Assembly (NCBI GenBank): GCA_019358835.1
Contig: JAHHIH010000007.1
Span: 124,001-188,000 of the forward strand
Origin: Tildeniella torsiva UHER 1998/13D
GTDB lineage: Bacteria; Cyanobacteriota; Cyanobacteriia; Phormidesmidales; Phormidesmidaceae
Length of the DNA: 64,000 nt
Direction of reading: 5' to 3'
Shown here: positions 27,111 to 35,527 of the stretch, piece by piece
Layout: every line of letters begins with the position of its first letter
Position numbering within the stretch: the stretch's first letter is position 1
Made by a program: the position numbers and the translations under genes
The notes under the pieces: model-generated
Told to the model about the DNA's origin: nothing
The model's database searches: none
What the model saw: the letters and a program-made list of their open reading frames with translations, nothing else

Positions 27111-27767
27111 TTACTCTGCCCGGTAAGGTGATTGATTACTGCCAGATTCAACCTGCCAAGCGGCCTCAAAAAAAGCGAGTTCGCACTCCATGGCGTAGCG
27201 GTAGGCGGTCTGGTTACTGGGGTTATCTGCTGCCTGATCATCGATCAGCGCTTCGAGCTGGGCGGCCAGGGGTTCAAACTGGTCGCTGCTGTAGGTATCG
27301 ATCCAAGGACTGTAGCGGTGGGTCGGTGGGCTGAGTTTTGCCAAAGATTGCCCCAAAAAGGCGTAGAGCCGCATGCAGGGGGCCATCGCTACCGCCGTTG
27401 CGCCAGGTGCTTGTCCCCAGGCCGTGCTGAGTAAAAAATCGATATAGCGACGGGTAGCGGCACCAGGGGTAACGATGGTTAGGTCTACTCCCCATGCCTG
27501 GGCGTAGCCGCTGTGCAGATTTAGCTCAGCCAGCACTCCATCGGCTAGCTGGTGGAACACTTGAAACACTTCCCATGTAGGTGCTTTGGCGGCGGCGATG
27601 CTGTAGGCACGGGCAAAGGCTTCAAGAAAAAAGGCGTCTTGCCCCACGTAGTAGGCGAATCTCTCCACGGGCAGAGTGCCGTCGCCAATGCCCTGGACGA
27701 AGGGGTGGTGCAGGCAGGCCTGGGCCAGGTCGTCGTTAGCTTGCCAAAGGGCTAGGGAGAGGGACAT
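27111..27767 (-). CDS. tenA: TenA-family thiamin-salvage enzyme, Cys-containing class (TenA_C)
   Basis: 218-residue all-helical protein. The substrate-binding Asp is in YYVGQDAFFLEAF (near residue 43), the nucleophilic Cys is in AMAPCMRLYAFLG (near 132), and the C-terminal acid is in YAMECELAFFEAAW (near 200). The Cys places it with the thiaminase II/aminopyrimidine aminohydrolase class, which releases HMP pyrimidine from degraded thiamin for reuse. A second TenA lacking the Cys lies at 34646-35281. No TPP riboswitch is visible upstream. Confidence 0.87.
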   Translation of the reverse strand: MSLSLALWQANDDLAQACLHHPFVQGIGDGTLPVERFAYYVGQDAFFLEAFARAYSIAAAKAPTWEVFQVFHQLADGVLAELNLHSGYAQAWGVDLTIVTPGAATRRYIDFLLSTAWGQAPGATAVAMAPCMRLYAFLGQSLAKLSPPTHRYSPWIDTYSSDQFEPLAAQLEALIDDQAADNPSNQTAYRYAMECELAFFEAAWQVESGSNQSPYRAE

Positions 27768-27893
27768 GGGGAGTGAATGGGTAGATGGGTTAATGGTAGG
27801 ACGATTGTTGGGATACCCGGTTCAGGCAGGACAGGGACGCGGGGTGTTTGCCTTGAAGGGAGACTTGCTCAAGAATGTGGATTACAAAAGTCC

Positions 27894-28667
27894 CTACACG
27901 TGGGTTGATTGAGTCGATAACAGCGCTTGGGCCAGATCTAGGGAGAAATAGTAGGCGTTGCTGGCCTTGCCCCAAAGGACTTCAAAGGGCAGGCTGGGTT
28001 CACCCAGATGACTGATCACCAGGCGAGCACCGGGCAGAGCATAGTTGCGGGTGTAGTCATTGACGGTAACTACAGTGGTGAGCCCGGCAGCGATCGCTGC
28101 TTCTAAGCCCTGGGAGCTATCTTCAATCACCAAGCAGGTGGCGGGGTTGAGATTCATCGCGTCGATCACCAGATTGTAGATGTCGGGTGCGGGTTTTTTA
28201 GCGGGCACCATGTCTCCGGCGGCGATGATCTCAAACCAGCTAGGCGAGTCTGGCCCCAGCAGTCGCTCAAGCAGGGGAAGGACGCTGTCTTTGGCGCTGG
28301 TGGTGGCGATCGCCAGCCGCACCCCCTCCCGCTGGGCCGCTTCGATCAATCGTCGCACCCCTGGCCGCAGCGGTATCACATTGCTTTCAACTAAAGCCTG
28401 AAAGTGCTGGGCCTTAGCCTGGTGCAGGGCCATCACCAGCCCATCGATATCCTCAGCCTCAAACTTGGGCTGGTAGCGCTGAATGTAGTAGCGAATGCGC
28501 TCTTTGCCCCCTGCGACCCGCAGCAGCTGCCCGTAGAGACCCACCGGCCAGTGCCAGCGCAGACCAAACTCCTGAAACGCCTGGTTAAAGGCAACGCGGT
28601 GCCCGTCGCGCTCGGTTTCGGCCAGGGTGCCATCGACATCAAAAATTAGCGCCTCAAGGGTTTTCAT
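27894..28667 (-). CDS. HAD-IA family phosphatase (CbbY-like)
   Basis: 257 residues from the ATG at 28667, which puts the nucleophile motif EALIFDVDGTLAETERDGHR near the N-terminus; an upstream in-frame extension to 28757 looks like leader sequence. Other motifs are IATTSAKDS (motif II), PAKKPAPDIYNLV (Lys, motif III) and CLVIEDSSQGLEAAIAAG (motif IV). The family includes CbbY (xylulose-1,5-bisphosphate phosphatase) and beta-phosphoglucomutase; the long helical cap and GHRVAFNQAF favour CbbY, a housekeeping enzyme that removes a Rubisco inhibitor. No Rubisco gene is nearby. Confidence 0.83.
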   Translation of the reverse strand: MKTLEALIFDVDGTLAETERDGHRVAFNQAFQEFGLRWHWPVGLYGQLLRVAGGKERIRYYIQRYQPKFEAEDIDGLVMALHQAKAQHFQALVESNVIPLRPGVRRLIEAAQREGVRLAIATTSAKDSVLPLLERLLGPDSPSWFEIIAAGDMVPAKKPAPDIYNLVIDAMNLNPATCLVIEDSSQGLEAAIAAGLTTVVTVNDYTRNYALPGARLVISHLGEPSLPFEVLWGKASNAYYFSLDLAQALLSTQSTHV

Positions 28668-28732
28668 CGTGGCCCAGGAAAGGGGGTAGAGACTTATGGC
28701 GCAAGTAGATTGCACCGATAAACTAAATCTAC

Positions 28733-28805
28733 GTCCACAAGGGCCAAGTTCAGCCAAGGAATTTTGCCGGTCAAAAAACTCTACCCTTGAGCTGAACTTG
28801 TGGAC
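28733..28805. promoter_or_regulatory. 15-bp inverted repeat upstream of cysK
   Basis: GTCCACAA-(7-base insert)-GTTCAGC at 28733-28754 pairs with GCTGAACTTGTGGAC at 28791-28805. It lies in the divergent promoter region between the HAD phosphatase and cysK. It could be an operator or an RNA hairpin; no T-run follows. Confidence 0.55.
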
Positions 28806-28959
28806 AGAACCCCAGAAAACGGCCCAATTCTAGCCGAGAAGCCAGCCGTTTCACCGTAGGATGAAGAGGCGGCCTGCGCTGGGAATATCGCCTTGGGCAG
28901 GCTCTCGGTTGGGCGATCGCCTAGCTCCGCACAGACTGTTGTCAACGGTTACGAAAGGC

Positions 28960-29955
28960 ATGGATATCAAACAAGGTTTTGTCGCCACCATTGGCAATAC
29001 TCCCCTCATTCGCCTCAACAGTGTGAGCGAGGCCACCGGCTGCGATATTTTGGGCAAAGCAGAGTTTCTCAACCCCGGTGGCTCAGTTAAAGATCGCGCT
29101 GCCCTATACATTATTGAAGACGCCGAGAGAAAGGGGCTGCTCAAGCCCGGTGGCACCGTGGTTGAAGGTACCGCTGGCAACACCGGCATTGGCCTGGCCC
29201 ACATCTGCAATGCCAAGGGCTACTGCTGCCTCATCGTCATTCCCGACACCCAATCGCAGGAAAAAATTGACCTGCTGCGCACCCTGGGTGCCGAGGTGCG
29301 CACTGTACCCGCCGTGCCCTACCGCGACCCCAACAACTATGTAAAACTCTCAGGTCGTCTGGCAGCGGAGCTCGACAACGCTATCTGGGCCAATCAGTTC
29401 GACAACCTGGCCAACCGCCTGGCCCACTACGAGACCACCGGCCCCGAGATCTGGGCACAGACCGAGGGCACCGTTGACGGCTGGGTGGCAGCTACGGGCA
29501 CCGGCGGCACCTACGCTGGCGTAGCCATGTTTCTCAAAGAGAAAAACCCCAGCATTCGCTGCGTGGTGGCTGACCCCATGGGCAGTGGTCTCTACAGCTA
29601 TATCAAAACCGGCGAAGTCCATATCGAGGGCAACTCGATTACCGAAGGCATCGGCAACAGCCGCATCACCGCCAACATGGAGGAGGTGCCCATTGACGAC
29701 GCTATGCAAATCGACGATCCCGAGGCGCTGCGTACCATCTATCAGCTGCTCTATAACGACGGACTGTTTATGGGCGGCTCGGTGGGCATCAACGTGGCGG
29801 CGGCGGTGAAACTGGCCCGGCAGCTTGGCCCCGGCCACAAAATTGTCACCGTGCTGTGCGACGGCGGCTCCCGCTACCAATCGCGCATTTACAGCCGTCC
29901 CTGGCTCGAGGAAAAGGGACTGTGGTCTGAGGAACTGGCCCCCGCCTCGCCCTAG
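28960..29955 (+). CDS. cysK: Cysteine synthase A (O-acetylserine sulfhydrylase)
   Basis: PLP enzyme that makes L-cysteine from O-acetylserine and sulfide. I take the ATG at 28960 (MDIKQGFVATIGNTPLIRLN), giving 331 residues; the frame runs open from 28861. The PLP Lys is in KAEFLNPGGSVKDRAA, the substrate loop is GTAGNTGIGLAH (GTAGNTG rather than the enterobacterial PTSGNTG), and the phosphate-binding glycines are in ATGTGGTYAG. The C-terminus is typical (VTVLCDGGSRYQSRIYS). The GTAGNTG loop is common in the longer cyanobacterial/fungal-type branch. Confidence 0.9.
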   Translation: MDIKQGFVATIGNTPLIRLNSVSEATGCDILGKAEFLNPGGSVKDRAALYIIEDAERKGLLKPGGTVVEGTAGNTGIGLAHICNAKGYCCLIVIPDTQSQEKIDLLRTLGAEVRTVPAVPYRDPNNYVKLSGRLAAELDNAIWANQFDNLANRLAHYETTGPEIWAQTEGTVDGWVAATGTGGTYAGVAMFLKEKNPSIRCVVADPMGSGLYSYIKTGEVHIEGNSITEGIGNSRITANMEEVPIDDAMQIDDPEALRTIYQLLYNDGLFMGGSVGINVAAAVKLARQLGPGHKIVTVLCDGGSRYQSRIYSRPWLEEKGLWSEELAPASP

Positions 29956-30000
29956 GAGAGCGCTTTGGGAATAGCCGAATCCGTTGTCTGTTATCTCTGT

Positions 30001-30029
30001 AACCAACCGTCCACCGGAGACGGATGGTT
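30001..30029. terminator. Hairpin after cysK, weak terminator candidate
   Basis: An 11-bp stem with one mismatch (30001-30011 with 30019-30029) and a 7-base loop, 45 bases after the cysK stop. No T-run follows, so termination there is uncertain. Confidence 0.4.
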
Positions 30030-30137
30030 GCAAAGTAGATCGATTACACTAGGACAGACCTAGCGGGGACGTTTGGGGCGACTTTGCCCTGGGAGCTACT
30101 GGGGCCAACCTTTCTCTGTATTTTCGGGGAGACACCT

Positions 30138-30746
30138 GTGACCGATCAGTCTGATAAATCTTCGCTGCCGCCCGAGTCTTCCCTAAATCCAGGCCCAATC
30201 CAAAAGCAGCAGGCACCCCAGCCGAATCCTTGGGTAGAAGGGCTGCAAACCATCGGCCTGAGCGTGGTACTGGCGTTAGGCATTCGGCATTTTGTGGCAG
30301 AGGCGCGCTACATTCCCTCGGGCTCCATGGAGCCCACGCTGCAAATCAACGATCGCCTCGTAATTGAGAAAATTAGTTATCACCTCAACCCTCCAGACCA
30401 TGGCGATATTGTGGTGTTTTGGCCACCCGAGAGCCTGACGGTTCCAGGCAAGCGTCGGGATGCATTTATTAAGCGCATCATTGGGTTGCCGGGCGATGTG
30501 GTTGAGGTTCGCGATGGCGAGGTGCTGCGCAACGGGGAGGTGCTGACTGAGCCCTACATCAAAGCCGCGCCCGACTACCAGTGGGGGCCTGAAGAAGTGC
30601 CCGAAGCGTCTTACCTGGTGCTGGGCGACAACCGCAACAGCAGCTACGACAGCCACGCCTGGGGGTTTGTGCCCCAGGAAAATATCATTGGCAAAGCGGT
30701 GGTGCGGTTCTGGCCCCCCGATCGCCTGGGCCTGCTCAACGACTAA
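30138..30746 (+). CDS. lepB: Signal peptidase I
   Basis: Membrane-bound serine protease that cleaves Sec and Tat signal peptides. The GTG start at 30138 has GGGGAGA 5 bases upstream and gives 202 residues. A single membrane helix at about residues 38-58 is followed by box B with the nucleophile (YIPSGSMEPTLQINDRLVIE), box D with the general base Lys (RRDAFIKRIIGLPGDVVEV) and box E (LGDNRNSSYDSHAWGFV). The Pro-rich N-terminal tail is cyanobacterial in style. Confidence 0.94.
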   Translation: MTDQSDKSSLPPESSLNPGPIQKQQAPQPNPWVEGLQTIGLSVVLALGIRHFVAEARYIPSGSMEPTLQINDRLVIEKISYHLNPPDHGDIVVFWPPESLTVPGKRRDAFIKRIIGLPGDVVEVRDGEVLRNGEVLTEPYIKAAPDYQWGPEEVPEASYLVLGDNRNSSYDSHAWGFVPQENIIGKAVVRFWPPDRLGLLND

Positions 30747-31003
30747 TTTTGCTACCCGTAGACCGCAGTTTCTGAACCAGATCTTAAAACTTCTGGGGCT
30801 TACTCAGGGAACCCTAACATAGCAGGCTAGGATGCTTGCTTAATCTCTTAGGTCTATAAAGAGCCTGGGTTTAGCTTTTTCCTGGCGCTGCTATCCTTAG
30901 TATTTGTCGGGTTTGGTTCTAGATCTTGGTATCTAGAGGCTAGTGCGCCGATCGTTGCTGTTATCTAATGAGCCTCTTCGCAGGCTGATGTTTCAGTTTT
31001 TGT

Positions 31004-32611
31004 ATGACTTTTAACCCTGTAGATCAATCGCCGTTTGCTATTACTACGCCGCTGTATTACGTCAATGGCCTACCCCACATCGGCAGCGCCTATACGACCA
31101 TTGCCGCCGACGTAGTGGCTCGGTTTTATCGCCTCATGAACCATCCGGTGCTGATGATTACCGGCACCGATGAGCATGGTCAAAAAATTCAGCGTACCGC
31201 TGAAGAGCGCGGTGTCTCACCCCAGGCCCACTGCGACGAATTTGCGGCTGGGTTTGAGCGTCTGTGGGGGCTGCTAAATATTAGCTGCGATCGCTTCATT
31301 CGCACCACCTCCCCCCGCCACAACGCTATCGTCAACGAATTTTTTCAGCGGGTTTGGGATCGAGGAGATATCTACAAGGGCCAGCAGCAGGGCTGGTACT
31401 GCGTCTCCTGCGAAGAATTTAAAGAAGAGCGCGATTTGCTGCCTAACAAGCACTGCGCCATTCACACCAACAAGCCAGTAGAGTGGCGCGACGAGTCAAA
31501 CTACTTCTTCAAACTGTCGAAATACCAAGAGCCGCTGGAACAGCTCTACGCTGAGCAGCCTGACTTTATTCAGCCCGAGGCCCGTCGCAATGAGGTGCTC
31601 AGCTTTGTGAAACGGGGGTTGCAAGACTTTTCGATTTCACGCGTTAACCTCGACTGGGGCTTTCCAGTCCTCACCGATCCCGATCACACGCTCTACGTCT
31701 GGTTTGATGCGCTGCTGGGCTATATTACTGCCCTCCAAGACCCAAGCGACCCACCCAGTCTGGAGCAGGCGATCGCCCACTGGTGGCCCATCAATACTCA
31801 CCTGATTGGCAAAGACATTCTGCGGTTTCACGCGGTGTACTGGCCCGCCATGCTGATGTCGGCGGGGCTGCCGCTGCCAAATCGGGTGTATGGCCACGGC
31901 TTTTTGACCAAAGACGGCCAAAAAATGGGCAAGAGCCAGGGCAACACCCTCGACCCGGTGGCGCTAGTAGAAACCTACGGCCCTGATGCCGTGCGCTACT
32001 ACTTTCTGCGCGAAATCGAGTTTGGCAAAGACGGCGATTTCAACGAAACCCGCTTTATCAATGTGCTGAATGCCGACCTGGCCAACGACTTGGGCAACCT
32101 GCTCAACCGCACCCTGAAGATGGCCGGGCGCTACTGTGATGGCCATGTGCCCGACGTTGATCCCCAGAGCATTGCGGCTGACCACTCCCTGCGGGCGATC
32201 GGCACGGGGCTGCCTAAAACCGTCTTTGAGGCCTACACTCACCTGGCCTTTAGCCACGCCTGCACGGCGATTTTGACGCTGGTGCAGGCCAGCAACAAGT
32301 TTCTCGACGAGCAAGCGCCCTGGAGTCTCTATAAGCAGGGCAAGCAGGCCGAAACCGAAGCGGTTTTATACGCCGTCTTGGAGTCGGTGCGGCAGGCGGC
32401 TTACCTGCTGTCGCCGGTAATCCCCGGCATTAGCAATCAAATTTATACCCAGCTGGGCTTTGCCGTTGACTTTGACGACAAAGCCATCGGTCAGCAGACT
32501 AGCTATGCCGACCATGCCGCCTGGGGCTATCTGCCTCCCGGCCAGCTCTTGGGAGAAGCCTCCCCCGTATTTCAGCGCCTGGAGCTGCCCGAACCCGTAG
32601 CCAGCTCCTAG
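31004..32611 (+). CDS. metG: Methionyl-tRNA synthetase
   Basis: Class I aminoacyl-tRNA synthetase, 535 residues. Visible features: the HIGH-type motif in YVNGLPHIGSAYTTIAADV, a zinc/connective domain with CVSCEEF, the KMSKS motif as DGQKMGKSQGNTLDP, and the anticodon-binding helical domain after about residue 350. It lacks the C-terminal tRNA-binding dimerisation domain found in E. coli MetG, so it is the short form. The ATG start at 31004 follows a 257-base gap from lepB. Confidence 0.95.
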   Translation: MTFNPVDQSPFAITTPLYYVNGLPHIGSAYTTIAADVVARFYRLMNHPVLMITGTDEHGQKIQRTAEERGVSPQAHCDEFAAGFERLWGLLNISCDRFIRTTSPRHNAIVNEFFQRVWDRGDIYKGQQQGWYCVSCEEFKEERDLLPNKHCAIHTNKPVEWRDESNYFFKLSKYQEPLEQLYAEQPDFIQPEARRNEVLSFVKRGLQDFSISRVNLDWGFPVLTDPDHTLYVWFDALLGYITALQDPSDPPSLEQAIAHWWPINTHLIGKDILRFHAVYWPAMLMSAGLPLPNRVYGHGFLTKDGQKMGKSQGNTLDPVALVETYGPDAVRYYFLREIEFGKDGDFNETRFINVLNADLANDLGNLLNRTLKMAGRYCDGHVPDVDPQSIAADHSLRAIGTGLPKTVFEAYTHLAFSHACTAILTLVQASNKFLDEQAPWSLYKQGKQAETEAVLYAVLESVRQAAYLLSPVIPGISNQIYTQLGFAVDFDDKAIGQQTSYADHAAWGYLPPGQLLGEASPVFQRLELPEPVASS

Positions 32612-32676
32612 TCCAAAACCGCTCCAGCTCACTTCACGTTTGTTTCTAGCTCGATTTAATACCTTCATAAAAACCC

Positions 32677-33339
32677 ATGTTTGATACTCACAGCCACGCC
32701 TTAAACAACCACTCTTTACTTCGCGAAGACGCCATGTTTACCCCTGAGCAGGTGCTCGAAAACCGGGGGCGGGTGGCCATTTTCATCGATGGCTCTAATC
32801 TGTTCTATGCGGCTTTGCAGTTGGGCATTGAGATCGACTACACCAAGCTGCTGTGCAAGCTCACCGCTGGCTCGCGGCTGTTTCGGTCATTTTTCTACAC
32901 GGGCGTCGATCGCACCAATGAAAAGCAGCAGGGCTTTTTGCTGTGGATGCGGCGCAACGGCTACCGGGTAATTGCCAAAGACCTGGTGCAGCTGCCCGAC
33001 GGCTCTAAAAAAGCCAATCTCGATGTTGAAATTGCCGTGGATATGGTGGCCCTGGTGGACTACTACGACACGGCGGTGCTGGTCAGTGGCGATGGCGATC
33101 TGGCCTACGCCGCCGACGCCGCTAGCTACCGGGGGGCAAGGGTCGAGGTGGTGAGCCTGCGATCGATGACCAGCGACAGCCTGATCAATGTGGCCGATCG
33201 CTACATCGACCTCGAAGGGGTCAAAGATGACATCCGAAAACTGCCCCGCAATTCGGCTAGCCAAAACTACACTTACCGTCCCCTCACTAACCTGACTGCC
33301 GACGAGCCAGTGGACGACGGTCTGACCGTCGGCGAGTAA
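32677..33339 (+). CDS. LabA-like NYN-domain protein
   Basis: 220-residue protein of the NYN/DUF88 family, a PIN-like fold with likely RNA-processing activity. Acidic motifs: VAIFIDGSNLFYAALQLG (Asp near residue 38), KANLDVEIAVDMVALVDYY and AVLVSGDGDLAYAADAA. LabA of Synechococcus elongatus belongs to this family and affects negative feedback in KaiC-dependent circadian output. An alternative ATG start lies at 32734. It follows metG by 65 bases and precedes lptC by 19 bases, so it may be co-transcribed with lptC. Confidence 0.83.
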   Translation: MFDTHSHALNNHSLLREDAMFTPEQVLENRGRVAIFIDGSNLFYAALQLGIEIDYTKLLCKLTAGSRLFRSFFYTGVDRTNEKQQGFLLWMRRNGYRVIAKDLVQLPDGSKKANLDVEIAVDMVALVDYYDTAVLVSGDGDLAYAADAASYRGARVEVVSLRSMTSDSLINVADRYIDLEGVKDDIRKLPRNSASQNYTYRPLTNLTADEPVDDGLTVGE

Positions 33340-33358
33340 CGTTTACAGGCGCAGCACC

Positions 33359-34510
33359 ATGGCACGATGGCGGCGGTTGATGATTAGTGGGGCTGCGATC
33401 GCAGCCCTAGCTGTTGGGCTTTATAGCTTGCTCGGGCCGGGGCCGGGTTCAGAACCGGGGGCCGATGACTCGGCCGCTGACGACCCACCCCCCGGCCTAA
33501 CCCTGCGGGATGTCACCCTAGAGCAGCCCGACGAACAGGGCCAGCTGCTCTGGCGAGTCAAGGGCAAGGAGGTGACCTACAGCTCTGATCAGCAGGTGGC
33601 GTTTATCACCCGTCCCGACGGCGACCTATTTCAGGACGGCGAGGTGATCTACAAAGTGGTAGCCGACTCTGGCGAGGTGCGCGAAAACGGCAGCGTAATT
33701 TTGCTGCGGGGCAATATTGTGGCCACTGGCGTTAAGAATGGCTCTGTGCTGCGGGGCAACGAAATGGAGTGGCGTCCCCAGGACGATGTGCTGATCATGC
33801 GGGATCAAATTACCGGTACCCACCCACAGCTGCGGGCTGTGGCCGACGAGGCGCGAGTGTTTAACCGCGAAAATCGGATGGAGTTAGTGGGCAATGTGGT
33901 GGCCAATACAGTGGTTCCCGACCCCCAGGCCGACCCCTGGCTGAAACTTCAGGCCCAAGAGCTGATCTGGTTTTGGCAGGAGGAGCGCATCGACAGTGCC
34001 CAGCCCCTACGGGTAGAGCAGTTCAAACAAAATGCGATTACCGATGTGGTGGTCGGCCAGCGCGGCACGGTAGACCTGGAAACGCAGCTAGTCGCCCTGC
34101 GCGGCAAAGTGGCTATGCAAATGCTGGATATTCCGCTCAATATGGCCAGCGAAGCCCTCGATTGGCAGGTGGCCGAAGAGCAGGTGACCGTCAACCAGCC
34201 CCTGACCCTGATCCACCCTGAAAACAAAATTAGGGTGACCGCCCGCCAGGGCCGTATGGATTTGGCGCAGCAGCAGATTTTTCTCTCCCAGGAAGTGGTG
34301 GCCGTAGGTGAAGCCAACCAGGCCCGCATGACCAGCGATCGCCTCAACTGGAATGTAGAGACTCAAACCCTGGTTGCCGAGGGTGGCGTTAACTACCGGC
34401 AGGTCAATCCCAACGTCAACCTCAACGGGGCGCGCGCCGTGGGTCGCATTGACGACCAAACCGTAGTGGTTGATGGGGGCCGGGTTGTGACTGAGATCGT
34501 GCCGAATTAG
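33359..34510 (+). CDS. lptC: LPS-export periplasmic protein LptC (cyanobacterial type)
   Basis: 383 residues. One N-terminal membrane anchor (about residues 7-27, MISGAAIAALAVGLYSLLGP) is followed by a periplasmic beta-jellyroll of LptC/OstA type. Repeats of the kind VTYSSDQQVAFITRPDGDLF, REN..MELVGNVVANT and LTLIHPENKIRVTARQGRMD follow each other. It would be one segment of the bridge that carries lipopolysaccharide from the LptBFG transporter to the outer membrane. At 383 residues it is twice the E. coli LptC length, as in other cyanobacteria. Confidence 0.85.
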   Translation: MARWRRLMISGAAIAALAVGLYSLLGPGPGSEPGADDSAADDPPPGLTLRDVTLEQPDEQGQLLWRVKGKEVTYSSDQQVAFITRPDGDLFQDGEVIYKVVADSGEVRENGSVILLRGNIVATGVKNGSVLRGNEMEWRPQDDVLIMRDQITGTHPQLRAVADEARVFNRENRMELVGNVVANTVVPDPQADPWLKLQAQELIWFWQEERIDSAQPLRVEQFKQNAITDVVVGQRGTVDLETQLVALRGKVAMQMLDIPLNMASEALDWQVAEEQVTVNQPLTLIHPENKIRVTARQGRMDLAQQQIFLSQEVVAVGEANQARMTSDRLNWNVETQTLVAEGGVNYRQVNPNVNLNGARAVGRIDDQTVVVDGGRVVTEIVPN

Positions 34511-34583
34511 GCGATGGGACGTGGGGTGTTAGGTGTAGGGTATGCGGTACAAGGTGTTAGGCCGAGTTGAAACCCAAGACCCG

Positions 34584-34626
34584 AAACCCTATACCTAATC
34601 CCCTATACCTAATCCCCTATACCCCT
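34584..34626 (+). repeat. 14-base tandem repeat upstream of the second tenA
   Basis: The unit CCCTATACCTAATC occurs about 2.7 times in tandem. A rough inverted copy (TTAGGTGTAGGGTAT) lies about 60 bases upstream, at 34528-34542, so the region can fold back on itself. Confidence 0.6.
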
Positions 34627-34645
34627 CATCCCTAAGAAAACTTCT

Positions 34646-35281
34646 ATGCCTCTGACCTGCAAATCTCTGCTGCAAGCCCACCCCACCGCTTGGCACAGCG
34701 CTACCACCCACCCATTTCTAACCGGCTGTCAGCGTGGCACCCTGCACCCCGCTCAGTTCAATACCTGGCTGGTGCAGGATTTTTTGTTTGTCAAAGACTT
34801 TACCCGCATGGTGGGGCGGGTGCTGGGGGCGGCTCCCGATGGCCATATCGATGGGCTGCTGGCTGGGCTCGGTGCCCTCAAAGACGAGCTGCTGTGGTTT
34901 GAGGCCAAGGCTGCCGAGCGATCGCTCAACCTGTCCATTTCACCCCAGCTCACCTGTGAGCGCTACTGCGATTTTATGGTCAGCCTAGCCCCGCAGCCCT
35001 ACGCGGTGCAGGCTACCGCCCTATGGGCGATCGAGTACGCCTACAACCAGGGTTGGCAGCTGCCCGGCCCCATGCCCGAGCCCTACACCGAGTATGCCGA
35101 TCGCTGGGGGAACCCCGGCTTTACCGATTATGTGCACCTGCTGGCGGCCCAGGCCGATGTTGCCTTGTCCACGGCTAGCCCAGAGGTTGAGACCCAGGCA
35201 GAAGCCGTGTTTTTGCAGGTGGCTGACCTCGAAGCGGCCTTTTGGCAAATGGCCTTTGCCGCTGCCGAGCCTGTTTCCTAG
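34646..35281 (+). CDS. TenA-family protein, Cys-less class (TenA_E-like)
   Basis: 211 residues of all-helical TenA fold. The substrate Asp is in WLVQDFLFVKDFTRM (near residue 44) and the C-terminal acid is in DLEAAFWQMAF. At the place where the other TenA in this window has its Cys, this one reads QATALWAIEYAYNQGW, so the nucleophile is absent. That is the pattern of TenA_E proteins, which in plants act on formylamino-HMP and amino-HMP during thiamin salvage. The gene stands alone after lptC. Confidence 0.78.
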   Translation: MPLTCKSLLQAHPTAWHSATTHPFLTGCQRGTLHPAQFNTWLVQDFLFVKDFTRMVGRVLGAAPDGHIDGLLAGLGALKDELLWFEAKAAERSLNLSISPQLTCERYCDFMVSLAPQPYAVQATALWAIEYAYNQGWQLPGPMPEPYTEYADRWGNPGFTDYVHLLAAQADVALSTASPEVETQAEAVFLQVADLEAAFWQMAFAAAEPVS

Positions 35282-35527
35282 TACCGCTACGCGGAGTTCA
35301 AAATGCAAAGTTCAAAATGGAAAAATCCTTAGGCACGGGTATTTCAAGCATTCTGAACAGTAGAGTCATTTCTGCCGCAGCGTATTAGGTGGTTGTTCCG
35401 GGTTTCTAGTGGGTTCACCCCGCTATCGCACTCCTGGAGGCGATCGCCCCAAACTGTGCCTAACTGAGGATGTTTTTAAAATAGGTTGCGGTCAATCCTA
35501 GAGAGCGATACTACCCTGGGGAATGCC

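Noticed and set aside
34584-34626. Possible CRISPR-like repeats
   Set aside because: The 14-base units are directly adjacent with no spacers and no cas genes are nearby.
27111-35281. TPP riboswitch upstream of either TenA gene
   Set aside because: No CTGAGA plus ACCTGATCTGG-type core could be found in either leader.
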